Below, one piece after another: positions 42,313-51,666 of a stretch of DNA of 64,000 nt. A model generated the notes under the pieces. That model was not told where the DNA came from. It saw only the letters and a list, made by a program, of their open reading frames with translations, and made no database searches. The stretch covers positions 230,402 to 294,401 of the forward strand of contig CAMKOM010000001.1 of assembly GCA_946414435.1 (NCBI GenBank), in the 5' to 3' direction. Made by a program: the position numbers and the translations under genes. Source of the DNA: an uncultured Bacteroidota bacterium. Lineage in GTDB: Bacteria; Bacteroidota; Bacteroidia; Bacteroidales; SZUA-534. Each line of letters begins with the position of its first letter. Position 1 is the stretch's first letter.

Positions 42313-43920
42313 TTATTCGGATGATTTATGTGCTCCTTTATACTTATTTATAAGTGCCTTAAATTCATCGGTGTTGCGGATGAAATCCAAGTCGAAATCC
42401 TTTTCGATATGGAAGAATCTTGCAAAGCCTAACTCTAACGATTTCTCCAGATATTTTAGAGCATTTGCCTTGTCTTGCATTCTGGAATAAAGGCAAGCGG
42501 CATCGTAGTAAACGCCACTATCTGTTGGGGCTTCGGCAATTGCGGTGTTTATGGCTGCTACGGCCTTGTCTGGCTCACTAAGTTCAGGATACGCAAAATA
42601 GACACATTCGGCCTTGTACGGTGAATCTTCCATTTCTACAACTGTTTTGAAATCAGCCATAGCCAAATCATTCTTACCCTGTCTTTTGTAGGCGCTGCCA
42701 CGCGCAATATATGCGTATGCATATTTGGGGTCAATTCGAATGCACCAAGAATAGTCTTCTATGGCTTTGTCGATATCTCCTGATATTTCCTTAAACCATC
42801 CTCGCCGATAGTAGCCCCAGCCGTATAATACTTCATGGCTTAAAACTTCATTAATATCAGCGAGTGCCGACTTTACGTTGCCCATTTCATAATAGATGTC
42901 GGCTCTGCGCTGGTAGAACTGCATATCCACCTCATTAGTTATGCTGATGGATTTGTTTATGTTGACCAGTGCATCTTCGAACATTCCAAGTTCTTTATAA
43001 CAATCTGAAATTCTCATAAAAAGATTGGGAACGGCACAATTCTCGCTACAGGTAATATACCAACTGATTGCATCCTTAAATTGTCTTTCGTTTTGATACA
43101 GAGTCCCCATCAAAGACGTAAAAGCGGGGTCATCCTGTTTTTTCTCCAGTTGCATTTTAATCTTTGGCATAAGGATTTGGGCTGCGGGATTCCTTAATCC
43201 TTGAGCCGTATTTAAAGCCGTCACGTTCCAATCAATTGCAATCGCACGAATAAGGTCGTCGGTTGCCTCATTCCATTTCTCCAACCCAAGGTATGACTGG
43301 GCACGTAACGCATACGCTTCCGAATCATCGTTCGCTATTTTTATGGCACTGTCGAAACGTTTGATGGCATCGGCATAGCGCCCTTGCAAGTTGAAATTAC
43401 GTCCGCTACAGAAATACGCCAACTCATCGTCTGGGTTCAACTCAATAAGTTTCTGGTAGTCGGCTTCGGCAAGTGTGTATTTCTTTTGTGAATAATAGAT
43501 ATATGACCTGTCCAAATACAAAGTTTCATCGTTAGGGCAGATATTGATTGCAGTTGCATAATCGGCTAAAGCACTCGCGGTGTCATACAAAAACATATTC
43601 ACCTGTCCTCTTGTTGTATAATTGAAAATCAAGTAAGCGGTATCATTTTTTGCTATGTACTTAACCGCCATGTCGGCTGCTGCAAGAGCCTTTTCGTATT
43701 CTTCGATATTCAAAAACGACCATGCAAGATATGAGTATGTATGCCCGCTTTCGGGGTTTTCTTCAAGGTCTTTGTTGAAGTATTTTATGGCTTCTTCATA
43801 ATCGCCATTGTCGCAAGCCGCTGCTCCTCGATAGAAAAGTTGCGAGTCGGTGTTTTCTGCGTTTTGCGCCATAAGCGTGGTGCAGAACGAAACAAATAAT
43901 GCAACAAGTATCTTTCTCAT
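42313..43920 (-). CDS. Secreted tetratricopeptide-repeat protein
   Basis: The 535-residue protein has a signal peptide (MRKILVALFVSFCTTLMAQ) and then almost nothing but TPR units, about thirteen, for example AAACDNGDYEEAIKYFNKDL, LIELNPDDELAYFCSGRNF and GDIDKAIEDYSWCIRIDPKY. It probably works as a periplasmic or surface scaffold; no enzymatic domain is seen. It lies 48 nt downstream of the giant BspA-like gene and is transcribed with it. The ATG at 43920 fits the signal peptide better than upstream in-frame starts. Confidence 0.88.
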   Translation of the reverse strand: MRKILVALFVSFCTTLMAQNAENTDSQLFYRGAAACDNGDYEEAIKYFNKDLEENPESGHTYSYLAWSFLNIEEYEKALAAADMAVKYIAKNDTAYLIFNYTTRGQVNMFLYDTASALADYATAINICPNDETLYLDRSYIYYSQKKYTLAEADYQKLIELNPDDELAYFCSGRNFNLQGRYADAIKRFDSAIKIANDDSEAYALRAQSYLGLEKWNEATDDLIRAIAIDWNVTALNTAQGLRNPAAQILMPKIKMQLEKKQDDPAFTSLMGTLYQNERQFKDAISWYITCSENCAVPNLFMRISDCYKELGMFEDALVNINKSISITNEVDMQFYQRRADIYYEMGNVKSALADINEVLSHEVLYGWGYYRRGWFKEISGDIDKAIEDYSWCIRIDPKYAYAYIARGSAYKRQGKNDLAMADFKTVVEMEDSPYKAECVYFAYPELSEPDKAVAAINTAIAEAPTDSGVYYDAACLYSRMQDKANALKYLEKSLELGFARFFHIEKDFDLDFIRNTDEFKALINKYKGAHKSSE

Positions 43921-43968
43921 AATTAAAATCATCTTAATAAGCAACTATTTGTAAATCATCATTGTTTC

Positions 43969-46900
43969 TTACTCCACCACAACCCTCATCACCGCATTGC
44001 CTGTTTTTACAATGTAAACACCTGTGCCGTTGACGGTTATTTCGGTGCGGACGCGGCACGCCACGTCCCTACAGAGCAATTTGCCCATTGCATCATAAAC
44101 CAAAATTTCGTTGGTGGCATTCTCAACAATAATGGTTTTACCTACGGCGTAAATTACTGGTGCGACAGCGGCATCATCCTCAATGCCAGTGACGGCTCCT
44201 GCGGCAAAATAGGCTGTGAGCATCTTATCTTCCTCAACCACAAACTCGTAGGGGTTGGCGGTTTCGCCGTTGCTCCACTGCACAAAATGGTAGTTTGGAT
44301 AGGGCTTGGCAAGGCAACTCACGCGCTCGCCGTAACTGTAAACGCCGCTGCCCGACACCATTCCCATATCGGCATTGTTCTGCGACAGAATAATGTTGTA
44401 CTGCATCGGCACAAAGACGGCTGTGTAGGTGGCATCGGCTATGGCGCGGACGGTACGCGGGTTATCGGTGCGGCCATCGGACCACTGCTCAAAGAGGTAG
44501 TGGGCGCTGGCTGTGGCCAAAAGCGTGGCGTTATTGCCCACAACATAACTGCCCGTGCCAGCAACCGTGCCCCGAAGCGAATCGTTGGCCGCAACCATAA
44601 TATTGACTGTCTGCAACTTACCAAACTCCGCCACAATATTTGTATCGCTCTCAACGGTGAGAGTGCGCGGATTGGTTGTCACACCATCGCTCCAGCCTGT
44701 GAAATAGCAGTTGGCGGCTGGCGTGGCCTGCAACTGAACGCTGGCGCCGTAATCGTAACTGCCTGCTCCGCTCACTGCGCCGCAAAGGCTATCGGAAACG
44801 GCAAGCGCAACCGAGTGGCGGTCGATAGCGAACACTGCCTCAAACGCTGTATCGTGCTCAACCACAAACTCCTGAGTTGTCTGAACGGCGCCGTTTGTCC
44901 AGCGCACAAAATGGTGGTGCGCCGCTGGCTTGGCCTCAACTTTGGCCGCCGAGCCGTAACTATACAGCCCTGCGCCGCTCACTGCGCCCATTGCCGTATC
45001 GCACTTGGCCGCAACGCTGAAAGTATCGATGCCGAAGGCGGCCGTGAGCACCGTATCGCCACGAAGCAACAACTCGCGCGGGTTTTGGCGGTTGCCATCG
45101 TTCCATTGGACGAAGTGATGGTGAGCCGCTATTGCAGTGGCAGAAATTGTGGCAACCGTCTTATACTCAAACGAATTGCTGCCAGCAACAGTGCCTAAAT
45201 CCTCGTTTGCTGACGTAACCTGCAACTCATATACCTTCGGTGCAAAAACGGCCGTAAAAGCCGTGTCGCATGTAAGATGAATCGTGCGCGGATTGTCAGT
45301 GTTGTTGTCCGACCAATGGACAAACTCGTAGCCATAATTTGCAGTGGCAAGTATTGCATTGTCAGTTAGGTAATTGAAACTGCCGTTGCCCGAAACTGTG
45401 CCACGCTCCGTTTCATTGCAATTGACTGATATTTCGTATTGATTGATAGCGAATTGAGCCTGAATTGTTGTGTCTTTAATTAGAGTTATAGTGCGTGGGT
45501 TGGTTGTAACATTATCGCTCCATCCTGTGAAATGATAGCCATAATTAGCTGTGGCTGAAATGGTTATTTCATCTGAATAATAGTGGATACCTGATAAATC
45601 AGTTACCGAACCTTGAGTGGCATTGGCAGTTGTTATTGAAACATTGATTTTTGCCGCTGAATAAAACGCAGTGAACGAAGTATCTTTTGTTACAGCCACA
45701 GTGCGCGGATTGTCGGTGTTGCCATCATTCCAATGGTCGAATGCAAAACCCGTGTTGCTTGTAACATTGAAAACGGCCTGATTATTGTCACAAGTTGGGT
45801 ACCGCGTTACAAACGCAGTGCCGCACTTGCTGTTTTCCACATTCACAGTGATGTCATATACCGGCGGCTCGTAGTAATTCACGAAATCGCTCCAATAATT
45901 GCTGTTCATGTACGCATCAATATTGGTGCACGGCACGTCAACAGTAATCCATTTATCGATGTCTTCAAAGGTTGATTCTGAAATAGTTGGCGGTGTTGCG
46001 TTACCGATTTTGATATAGCTGACAGCGCCGCACCCACTGAAAGCCGACTCACCAATGCTTGTGATACCTGAACCAATTATAATCTGCGAAAGTTCAGCAC
46101 AACCCGCAAATGCATAATTGCCAATAATTTGTACAGAGTTAGGAATGATAATTTGCTTCATATTGCCACATTCTGCAAACGCATAATCACCAATGCCTGT
46201 AATGTTACATTGCAGACCGTTGATGGTTGGTTTTGAAGGAATTACCACATTGGAACTATTTCCGGTATATTTTATGATTGAAACCTCTCGACGTGCGGCG
46301 CTTGTTATCTGATAGATGAAATCACCATCGATTTTTGTTCCCCAAACAACAGGACAATCGTCTGGGTTCCAATCGGTTGACCACTGTTTTGGTTTGCTTG
46401 TGGCAATGCAGTAGATGGTGAGACTGCTGCAACCACCAAACGCGCCTTGCCCCATTGTGGCCACAGAGTTAGGAATAATTATCTGCGGCAGACGATTGCA
46501 TCCATTGAACGCATCATCGCTGATGCTCACAATTGTATTTGGTATGGTTACCGATTTAAGATTTTCGCACCCTTTAAACACTGACTCACTTATGGTTGTA
46601 ACCGTGTGCGCTGTACTGCCAAACGTTACGCTTGCTGGTATCGACAAAACGCTGTCTGCTCCGATATATTTCAGAATTTCAGCCTGATGCGAAGAAGCGT
46701 TTGTAACGTGTGAAATATAACCGTCTACTATTTTTACACCCCAATAAACCGTTCCCAAGCCGCCATTCCAATTGACACTCCAATTTGTTGGCTTACTATT
46801 AACCTTACAATAAAATGTTACCTTGCTATTGTTGAAGGCTTTTTCACCAACTATTGTAATATTGTTTGGAATAACCACAGAAATAAGTTTGGGGCAATTG

Positions 46901-48204
46901 AGAAACGCATTCTCTTCAATGCTGATAACTTTATATTCCGTTCCGCTGTGTGCCACAGATTGTGGAATCGTAAAAAATTCGCTGTCACCAAAATAATTTC
47001 TTATTGAAACAGTTGTGTCAGAAGTGATATAATAAGCAACTTCATCCTCAACAAACGACACTCCCCAATAAACTATGCCCTTATGAGCGTTCCAATATCG
47101 CCATTCGTAACTTTCATAATTTCTCCAGCCTTCAGGTTCATACAAATGCTCACAATAGTAGGTTGTACTATTATTGTTGAATGCGTGCTTTATATTGATA
47201 ACTGATTTTGAAATAGTTGCCGTTTTTAAACTATCGCATTCACTAAATGCATCAGCACCAATGTTGGTTACTGAATTTGGAATCGCTATTGTTTTCAATC
47301 CTTTGCAACCTTCAAAAGCACCTTCTCCAATGTTCGTGACAGAATTGGGAATACTGATTGATGTTAATCTGCTACACCCCGAGAACGTGTATATACCAAA
47401 ACTCGTTATGATATTAGGAATTGTTATTGAAGTCAAACTGCTGCAAGATGCAAAAGCACCTTCACCAATATTTTCTACAGAAACAGGAATGTTTGCTGAT
47501 TTTATTTTACCACAATTTTGGAATGCCCATATGCCAATACTTTTCAAAGAATTAGGAAAATTCACTGATACCAGATTGCCGCAATGAGAAAAAGCATAGT
47601 CAGCGATACTCGCGACAGAATCGGGAATGGTTATAGAAATTATATTTCCACAATTATAAAATGCTCCGCATTGTATATAACGGCCACCAGTTATTGTCAC
47701 TGATTTCAATGACGATGGTATATTATAGACTGTAGTTGTTGTTGTGTTTATATTGCTGCCATAATACATTTGTTCTGTGCCTCGGCTACTTGGTCCGAAA
47801 ATATATCCAAACGGATATTGGTAAGTGTCAGTTGGTTGATGTGGTTTATCGCCAATAAAAGGCAGAGTTATTGATGTCAGCCTACTGCAACCCGAAAACG
47901 CCCCTTCTCCAATGTTTGTGACGGTATTAGGCACAATAATGGATGTTAATTCAGTACAGCCTATAAATGCGTTTGCTGGTACACTTGTAACCGTATAAGT
48001 TATACCAGTAACTTCAGGATAATTAATTTGTGATGGAATTTCAAGTTCACCAGAAAGCGTTGTAGAACTTTTACTCACTGAAACATAATGGTTTTCGGCA
48101 TCAGTTATTGTGTATGTCAAACCGTCAAGAGTAAAACTACTCTGCGCCATAGCGTTTGCTATGGTTAAGACTATAAATGAAAGGATTATAAATAGGTGTT
48201 TCAT
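43969..48204 (-). CDS. Giant BspA-like LRR / InlB-type B-repeat surface protein with T9SS C-terminal domain
   Basis: The 1411-residue protein has a signal peptide (MKHLFIILSFIVLTIANAMAQ). Residues about 55-770 hold BspA-type leucine-rich repeats (LRR_5), many with the words IPNSVTNIGEGAFSGCSRL. About 778-1335 hold eight divergent InlB-type B repeats of near 70 residues (FDHWNDGNTDNPRTV and relatives). The last 75 residues form a type IX secretion sorting domain (ILVYDAMGKLLCRD, GVYIVKTGNAVMRVVVE). It should be exported by T9SS and anchored on the surface, perhaps as an adhesin. It sits 7 nt after the FRG gene. Confidence 0.92.
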   Translation of the reverse strand: MKHLFIILSFIVLTIANAMAQSSFTLDGLTYTITDAENHYVSVSKSSTTLSGELEIPSQINYPEVTGITYTVTSVPANAFIGCTELTSIIVPNTVTNIGEGAFSGCSRLTSITLPFIGDKPHQPTDTYQYPFGYIFGPSSRGTEQMYYGSNINTTTTTVYNIPSSLKSVTITGGRYIQCGAFYNCGNIISITIPDSVASIADYAFSHCGNLVSVNFPNSLKSIGIWAFQNCGKIKSANIPVSVENIGEGAFASCSSLTSITIPNIITSFGIYTFSGCSRLTSISIPNSVTNIGEGAFEGCKGLKTIAIPNSVTNIGADAFSECDSLKTATISKSVINIKHAFNNNSTTYYCEHLYEPEGWRNYESYEWRYWNAHKGIVYWGVSFVEDEVAYYITSDTTVSIRNYFGDSEFFTIPQSVAHSGTEYKVISIEENAFLNCPKLISVVIPNNITIVGEKAFNNSKVTFYCKVNSKPTNWSVNWNGGLGTVYWGVKIVDGYISHVTNASSHQAEILKYIGADSVLSIPASVTFGSTAHTVTTISESVFKGCENLKSVTIPNTIVSISDDAFNGCNRLPQIIIPNSVATMGQGAFGGCSSLTIYCIATSKPKQWSTDWNPDDCPVVWGTKIDGDFIYQITSAARREVSIIKYTGNSSNVVIPSKPTINGLQCNITGIGDYAFAECGNMKQIIIPNSVQIIGNYAFAGCAELSQIIIGSGITSIGESAFSGCGAVSYIKIGNATPPTISESTFEDIDKWITVDVPCTNIDAYMNSNYWSDFVNYYEPPVYDITVNVENSKCGTAFVTRYPTCDNNQAVFNVTSNTGFAFDHWNDGNTDNPRTVAVTKDTSFTAFYSAAKINVSITTANATQGSVTDLSGIHYYSDEITISATANYGYHFTGWSDNVTTNPRTITLIKDTTIQAQFAINQYEISVNCNETERGTVSGNGSFNYLTDNAILATANYGYEFVHWSDNNTDNPRTIHLTCDTAFTAVFAPKVYELQVTSANEDLGTVAGSNSFEYKTVATISATAIAAHHHFVQWNDGNRQNPRELLLRGDTVLTAAFGIDTFSVAAKCDTAMGAVSGAGLYSYGSAAKVEAKPAAHHHFVRWTNGAVQTTQEFVVEHDTAFEAVFAIDRHSVALAVSDSLCGAVSGAGSYDYGASVQLQATPAANCYFTGWSDGVTTNPRTLTVESDTNIVAEFGKLQTVNIMVAANDSLRGTVAGTGSYVVGNNATLLATASAHYLFEQWSDGRTDNPRTVRAIADATYTAVFVPMQYNIILSQNNADMGMVSGSGVYSYGERVSCLAKPYPNYHFVQWSNGETANPYEFVVEEDKMLTAYFAAGAVTGIEDDAAVAPVIYAVGKTIIVENATNEILVYDAMGKLLCRDVACRVRTEITVNGTGVYIVKTGNAVMRVVVE

Positions 48205-48211
48205 AGGAAAA

Positions 48212-49261
48212 TTATTTAAAATCTTGTTCTGTTGGATGATAATGACTCATTACTACTTCATCTCGCACTGTTTTCATTTGGTGTTCAGGTTCGGGGTATA
48301 CAAACGCTTCATTAATACCTAACAAACAGAGTTCTTTTAGGATATGTTTTTTGTCGTTCTTTTTTATGACAAATCGTTTCTTTTCAAATTCATTTCGCAA
48401 TGAAACACACATTTTTTCAAAACGGATTCCTGTCATTTCTTTCTCTTCCAATTTTCGATTTTCCCCATCTTTTACCAATTCTATGTATTTTGAACTATAC
48501 ATAAAATCGGGTTGCATAAACGCACTAAATATGAATGCGCCTTTTTGAGCTTGTATTCTCGGATTCGTGTAATTGGGGACATATAAAAATGATTTGGGCA
48601 AATAATAAAAGAGAAAGCGTAAAACATCAATATCCTTCTCTTTTTCACATACTCCATTATCTCTCAACAAGTTCAAAAACGATTTTAGTCCCATAAACTC
48701 ATTAGGCTCACGAATGGGATAATCATCTGGTTTCCCCATTGAACGCTTGTCAAGGATATTAAGATTTCTATAATCTTGCCAATGTTCACATAATGTGGCA
48801 ATTATATTGGTACAATAATGATCTAACGGTTCTTTGTATGTGAACAAAACAGTACCATCCTTTTTGAATTCGCTTTCACAAGCAAAATAAAGGGCAACAA
48901 AAGGGTTTTCTGTAACATCGAGTAATCGTGTCGGCAATCCATAATGTTGCATTTCAACTATTCTATCAATAGAATCTTGACAAGATTTAAATAATTCAGG
49001 ATAACATTTCTTTGCATTAGAAATCAAGTCATATTCCATTTGAACAAAAACATCGTTCTCTTGCAAATTTGAATCATTTTTATCACCTCGTAACAAAGAC
49101 GCTCTTGTTTCCCATTTTTTATCTGCCTCTCCTCTGAAGAAAACAGAACTACGTTTCACGTCATACTCGTTTATGCAAATCTTTGTAACCTCTTCAACAA
49201 ATTGAGCCACAGATGTAATTATAATATCATCTTTTTGCTTTTTCATTTTCCATTCCTCCAT
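48212..49261 (-). CDS. FRG domain protein
   Basis: The 349-residue soluble protein carries the FRG domain: SSVFFRGEADKKWETRASLL near residues 38-57 (the Phe-Arg-Gly signature) and QHYGLPTRLLDVTENPFVALYFA around 103-127. The rest is AT-rich and Lys-rich, with a C-terminal extension of about 100 residues of unknown fold. FRG proteins are common in accessory DNA and have no settled biochemical role, although some sit near defence genes. It starts at 49261, or at 49246 (second ATG), and heads the FRG-BspA-TPR transcript. No signal peptide. Confidence 0.87.
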   Translation of the reverse strand: MEEWKMKKQKDDIIITSVAQFVEEVTKICINEYDVKRSSVFFRGEADKKWETRASLLRGDKNDSNLQENDVFVQMEYDLISNAKKCYPELFKSCQDSIDRIVEMQHYGLPTRLLDVTENPFVALYFACESEFKKDGTVLFTYKEPLDHYCTNIIATLCEHWQDYRNLNILDKRSMGKPDDYPIREPNEFMGLKSFLNLLRDNGVCEKEKDIDVLRFLFYYLPKSFLYVPNYTNPRIQAQKGAFIFSAFMQPDFMYSSKYIELVKDGENRKLEEKEMTGIRFEKMCVSLRNEFEKKRFVIKKNDKKHILKELCLLGINEAFVYPEPEHQMKTVRDEVVMSHYHPTEQDFK

Positions 49262-49317
49262 TTTTTTTCGGCTGCCACGCTGTGACAGCCCTACAACCTA
49301 AACCTTTATGCCCTTTC

Positions 49318-49358
49318 GTCCTTAATTCTCAATTTTCAACTTTCAATTATCAATTGTA
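49318..49358. repeat. Degenerate spacer of the AATTNTCAA type
   Basis: Short imperfect units (TTAATTCTCAATTTTCAAC, then TTTCAATTATCAATTG) follow each other and run into the last codons and TGA stop of the FN3-like lipoprotein gene. The unit type is common in gene gaps of Bacteroidetes. Confidence 0.55.
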
Positions 49359-50599
49359 ACAACCGTTACTTCCTCGCCATACGCCGTGCCAATAGCATTT
49401 GTCGCATAAGCGCGCACATAATATGTGGTGTTGCTCTGCAAGCCAGTTATGCTACTGCCGAAAGTGCCCGAGCCGCTGCCGTCGGTGGTGTGCGGGTTGG
49501 CAATAGTGGGGGTGGGCTGCGTGCCGTAGCAAATGCCGCGTGCCGTAACGGCAAAACCGCCATCGGCCATCACTATGCCGCCAATGGTTACGCTGGTGGC
49601 TGAAATAGCTGTGGCTGCGGCAGTTACAACTGTTGGCAGTCCGCTCTGCGTGGTGAATGTGCCTTGTGGGCCGTAGGCTGTGCCAGCGGGATTGGTGGCG
49701 TAGGCGCGCACATAGTAGGTGGTGCCTGGCTCAAGCCCCGCCATTTGGCTCACAAACGGGCCAATGCCAAGACTGTCGGTGGTGTGGCTGTTGCTAATGG
49801 TTGGCTGCGCCGATATGCTCCAGCACACACCGCGTGCTGTAACCTGATAGCCGCCATCGGCCAGAACCTCACCGCCGCAGGTGGCTGTGGTGGCCGCAAT
49901 GCGGGTAACACTATCGGTACGCAATGTGGGCAGGCCGTCGGCTGTGCGGAATTCAAACTGCTCGCCGTAGGCCGTGCCAATGCTGTTGGTGGCGTAGGCG
50001 CGCACATAATAAACGGTGTTCACGCTCAAACCTGTCATCTGGCTGGTGTACTCGCCAGGGCCGCGGCCGTCGGTGGTGTGCGGGTCGGCAATGGTGGGCA
50101 GTTGCAAGGTGCTCCAGCACACGCCACGGCGCACAACGGCAGAGCCGCCAATGTCGGTAATGTTTCCGCCCGAAGTGGCAACATTGCCGCCAATGGCTTG
50201 TACGGCAGCGGTTTGCACGGTTGGCGGCACTGGTCCTTCAACCTGCACCACGCCCAAACTGAACATCTGCCGCCCGTAGGGAAATTTTTCGAGCGTTACG
50301 CTGCGGCTGCCGTAGAGCGAGTCGGCCTCCACCCACAGATAGTAGTTGTGGTGCACATCTTCGGGTGTCACCTCAATGCTGAAACTGCCGTCGGCGGCTG
50401 TCTCCACCACCGTGGCAATGGTTTTACCGTCGGTTTTGCTCACCCGCATCCCCGCCACAGGCTGACTGTTCTGGTCGTTGATAATGGTTCCCGTGCAGAC
50501 AGTGCTGTCGTAAACACCCTCATCTTCAAGACTTTTTATGCAACCGCTCAAGGCGAAAATCTCGCACAGAACACACAGATAACACAGATATTTTTTCAT
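49343..50599 (-). CDS. Lipoprotein with carboxypeptidase-regulatory-like domain and three FN3-like repeats
   Basis: The 418-residue lipoprotein has lipobox LSGC (signal peptide ending near residue 19). A transthyretin-like domain follows (CTGTIINDQNSQPVAGMRVS ... ADGSFSIEVTPED, about 35-115). Three repeats of about 95 residues come next, each ending TYYVRAYATNxxGTAYG and each containing ARGVCW or ARGICY. The last residues (TIDN) are encoded by the degenerate intergenic repeat. The domain mix suggests a surface-exposed adhesive or glycan-binding lipoprotein; ligand unknown. Codons are far more G+C-rich than in the FRG gene next door. Confidence 0.87.
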   Translation of the reverse strand: MKKYLCYLCVLCEIFALSGCIKSLEDEGVYDSTVCTGTIINDQNSQPVAGMRVSKTDGKTIATVVETAADGSFSIEVTPEDVHHNYYLWVEADSLYGSRSVTLEKFPYGRQMFSLGVVQVEGPVPPTVQTAAVQAIGGNVATSGGNITDIGGSAVVRRGVCWSTLQLPTIADPHTTDGRGPGEYTSQMTGLSVNTVYYVRAYATNSIGTAYGEQFEFRTADGLPTLRTDSVTRIAATTATCGGEVLADGGYQVTARGVCWSISAQPTISNSHTTDSLGIGPFVSQMAGLEPGTTYYVRAYATNPAGTAYGPQGTFTTQSGLPTVVTAAATAISATSVTIGGIVMADGGFAVTARGICYGTQPTPTIANPHTTDGSGSGTFGSSITGLQSNTTYYVRAYATNAIGTAYGEEVTVVTIDN

Positions 50600-50740
50600 T
50601 GCTTTATTCGTTTTATCGCTTTGCGATGTTTTGGGGTTTTCGCTTCGCGAGAAATTTCACAAAATCGTTTTGAAAATTTTTAAAAAATTGATTTTTAATA
50701 TTTTCTATAAATTTTATTTCAAATTTTCTTAAAATTTCTG

Positions 50741-50835
50741 CCCGTCAGGGCATACCATAAAATATATTTACCATTCGTTCTGTCCCTTATGGCGGATTCC
50801 ATCGCCCTCATCAACAATTCCCGTCAGGGCATACC
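50741..50835. repeat. 16-bp direct repeat pair
   Basis: CCCGTCAGGGCATACC occurs at 50741-50756 and again at 50820-50835, 79 bp apart. The second copy ends 3 bases before the stop codon at 50838. The first copy sits in a small palindrome (TGCCC-GTCA-GGGCA). The 50600-50837 gap is otherwise AT-rich and empty. Confidence 0.65.
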
Positions 50836-50837
50836 CG

Positions 50838-51665
50838 CTAAAACCTCACTCTCATCGCCACTCCAGGCGCCATCATTGCCTTCTCATCTTGCAGAATTAC
50901 AGGGTTGAGCGAAATGCCGTCTTTGTATTTCGGTTGCATTGTGTAGGCGCGGAAAAGATTGAAAACGTACAGTCCAGCCGCAGCGCCCCATATCACATAA
51001 CTGGCATCGCGCAGGCGGTTGTAGGTTGTATGGGAATTGGTGAAGTCCTCGTAACTCACACCGTCAGAATGCATTATGTCAAGTTTGTCTTGTGCCGACA
51101 GATAGCAGAACGTCCCCGCACCCACCAGTCCGGCTTCGCCAATCAGTGTGAGCGTGCCCTCAACATAGTGCCGCTTGCCAATTTGTCCCAAACCAGGGAT
51201 AAACATCGATTTCAGCAGCGCATTGCCATCTTTAAATTCTTGATTCACATTACATTCGTTATAAGTTGTCCACTGCACTTGAATGTTGCCCTTTTCGGCC
51301 ACCTGGCACAGCACATAAACGCGATATGTGCCGTTGGAAGTCCGTTCAGTATATTCACAGACTTTGTTTATAGGTATGTTGAATGTGCGCGAGATCACAC
51401 TATAGTCGGTTTCTCGCTGTACTGCGCGATTAATTTCTGCCATATCAACTGGCTGTCCGATACGGTTGCCTGTTGTTTGGAAAACCCTTGCAATGGCCTG
51501 ATTGCGAGCATCGTTTTCAGAATATGCAATGGCCGATTCAACCACATATCGATAGGTGTTGTTTTTGGCCTTCGGCTGTTTGTGAATCCAATCGGGCTTA
51601 GTTTGTGCCGTTGTACTAAGCGAAAGCAACAAAACGCCGACAATCAGTGTCAAACAATGTTTCAT
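50838..51665 (-). CDS. LPP20-like periplasmic/envelope protein with C-terminal membrane segment
   Basis: The 275-residue protein has a signal peptide (MKHCLTLIVGVLLLSLSTTAQ) and an LPP20/FlgT-like N-terminal part (KPDWIHKQPKAKNNTYRYVV ... ARNQAIARVFQTTGNRIG). Two hydrophobic stretches follow (YVEGTLTLIGEAGLVGAGTF and YVIWGAAAGLYVFNLFRAY), of the kind seen in DUF5683-like proteins (FIPGLGQIGKRHYVEGT). It starts one base after the stop of the upstream LPP20-like lipoprotein gene. The in-frame ATG at 51692 is less likely because it precedes the signal peptide by nine residues. Function unknown. Confidence 0.78.
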   Translation of the reverse strand: MKHCLTLIVGVLLLSLSTTAQTKPDWIHKQPKAKNNTYRYVVESAIAYSENDARNQAIARVFQTTGNRIGQPVDMAEINRAVQRETDYSVISRTFNIPINKVCEYTERTSNGTYRVYVLCQVAEKGNIQVQWTTYNECNVNQEFKDGNALLKSMFIPGLGQIGKRHYVEGTLTLIGEAGLVGAGTFCYLSAQDKLDIMHSDGVSYEDFTNSHTTYNRLRDASYVIWGAAAGLYVFNLFRAYTMQPKYKDGISLNPVILQDEKAMMAPGVAMRVRF

Positions 51666-51666
51666 A

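Noticed and set aside
44287-45198. 303-codon + strand frame within the BspA-like gene
   Set aside because: It is antisense to the B repeats; repetitive codon structure of the real gene keeps the opposite strand open.
44000-46000. Assembly collapse or chimera in repeated region
   Set aside because: The frame stays open over all repeats and the units differ from each other, so there is no sign of collapse from sequence alone.
43969-48204. CRISPR-like regularly spaced DNA repeats
   Set aside because: The periodicity comes from protein repeats within one open frame; repeats are not near-identical in DNA and no cas genes occur.
49664-50683. 339-codon + strand frame opposite the FN3-like lipoprotein
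   Set aside because: It follows the repeats of the real gene in antisense (Ala/Gly/His-rich, no fold); the - strand gene has a signal peptide and known domains.
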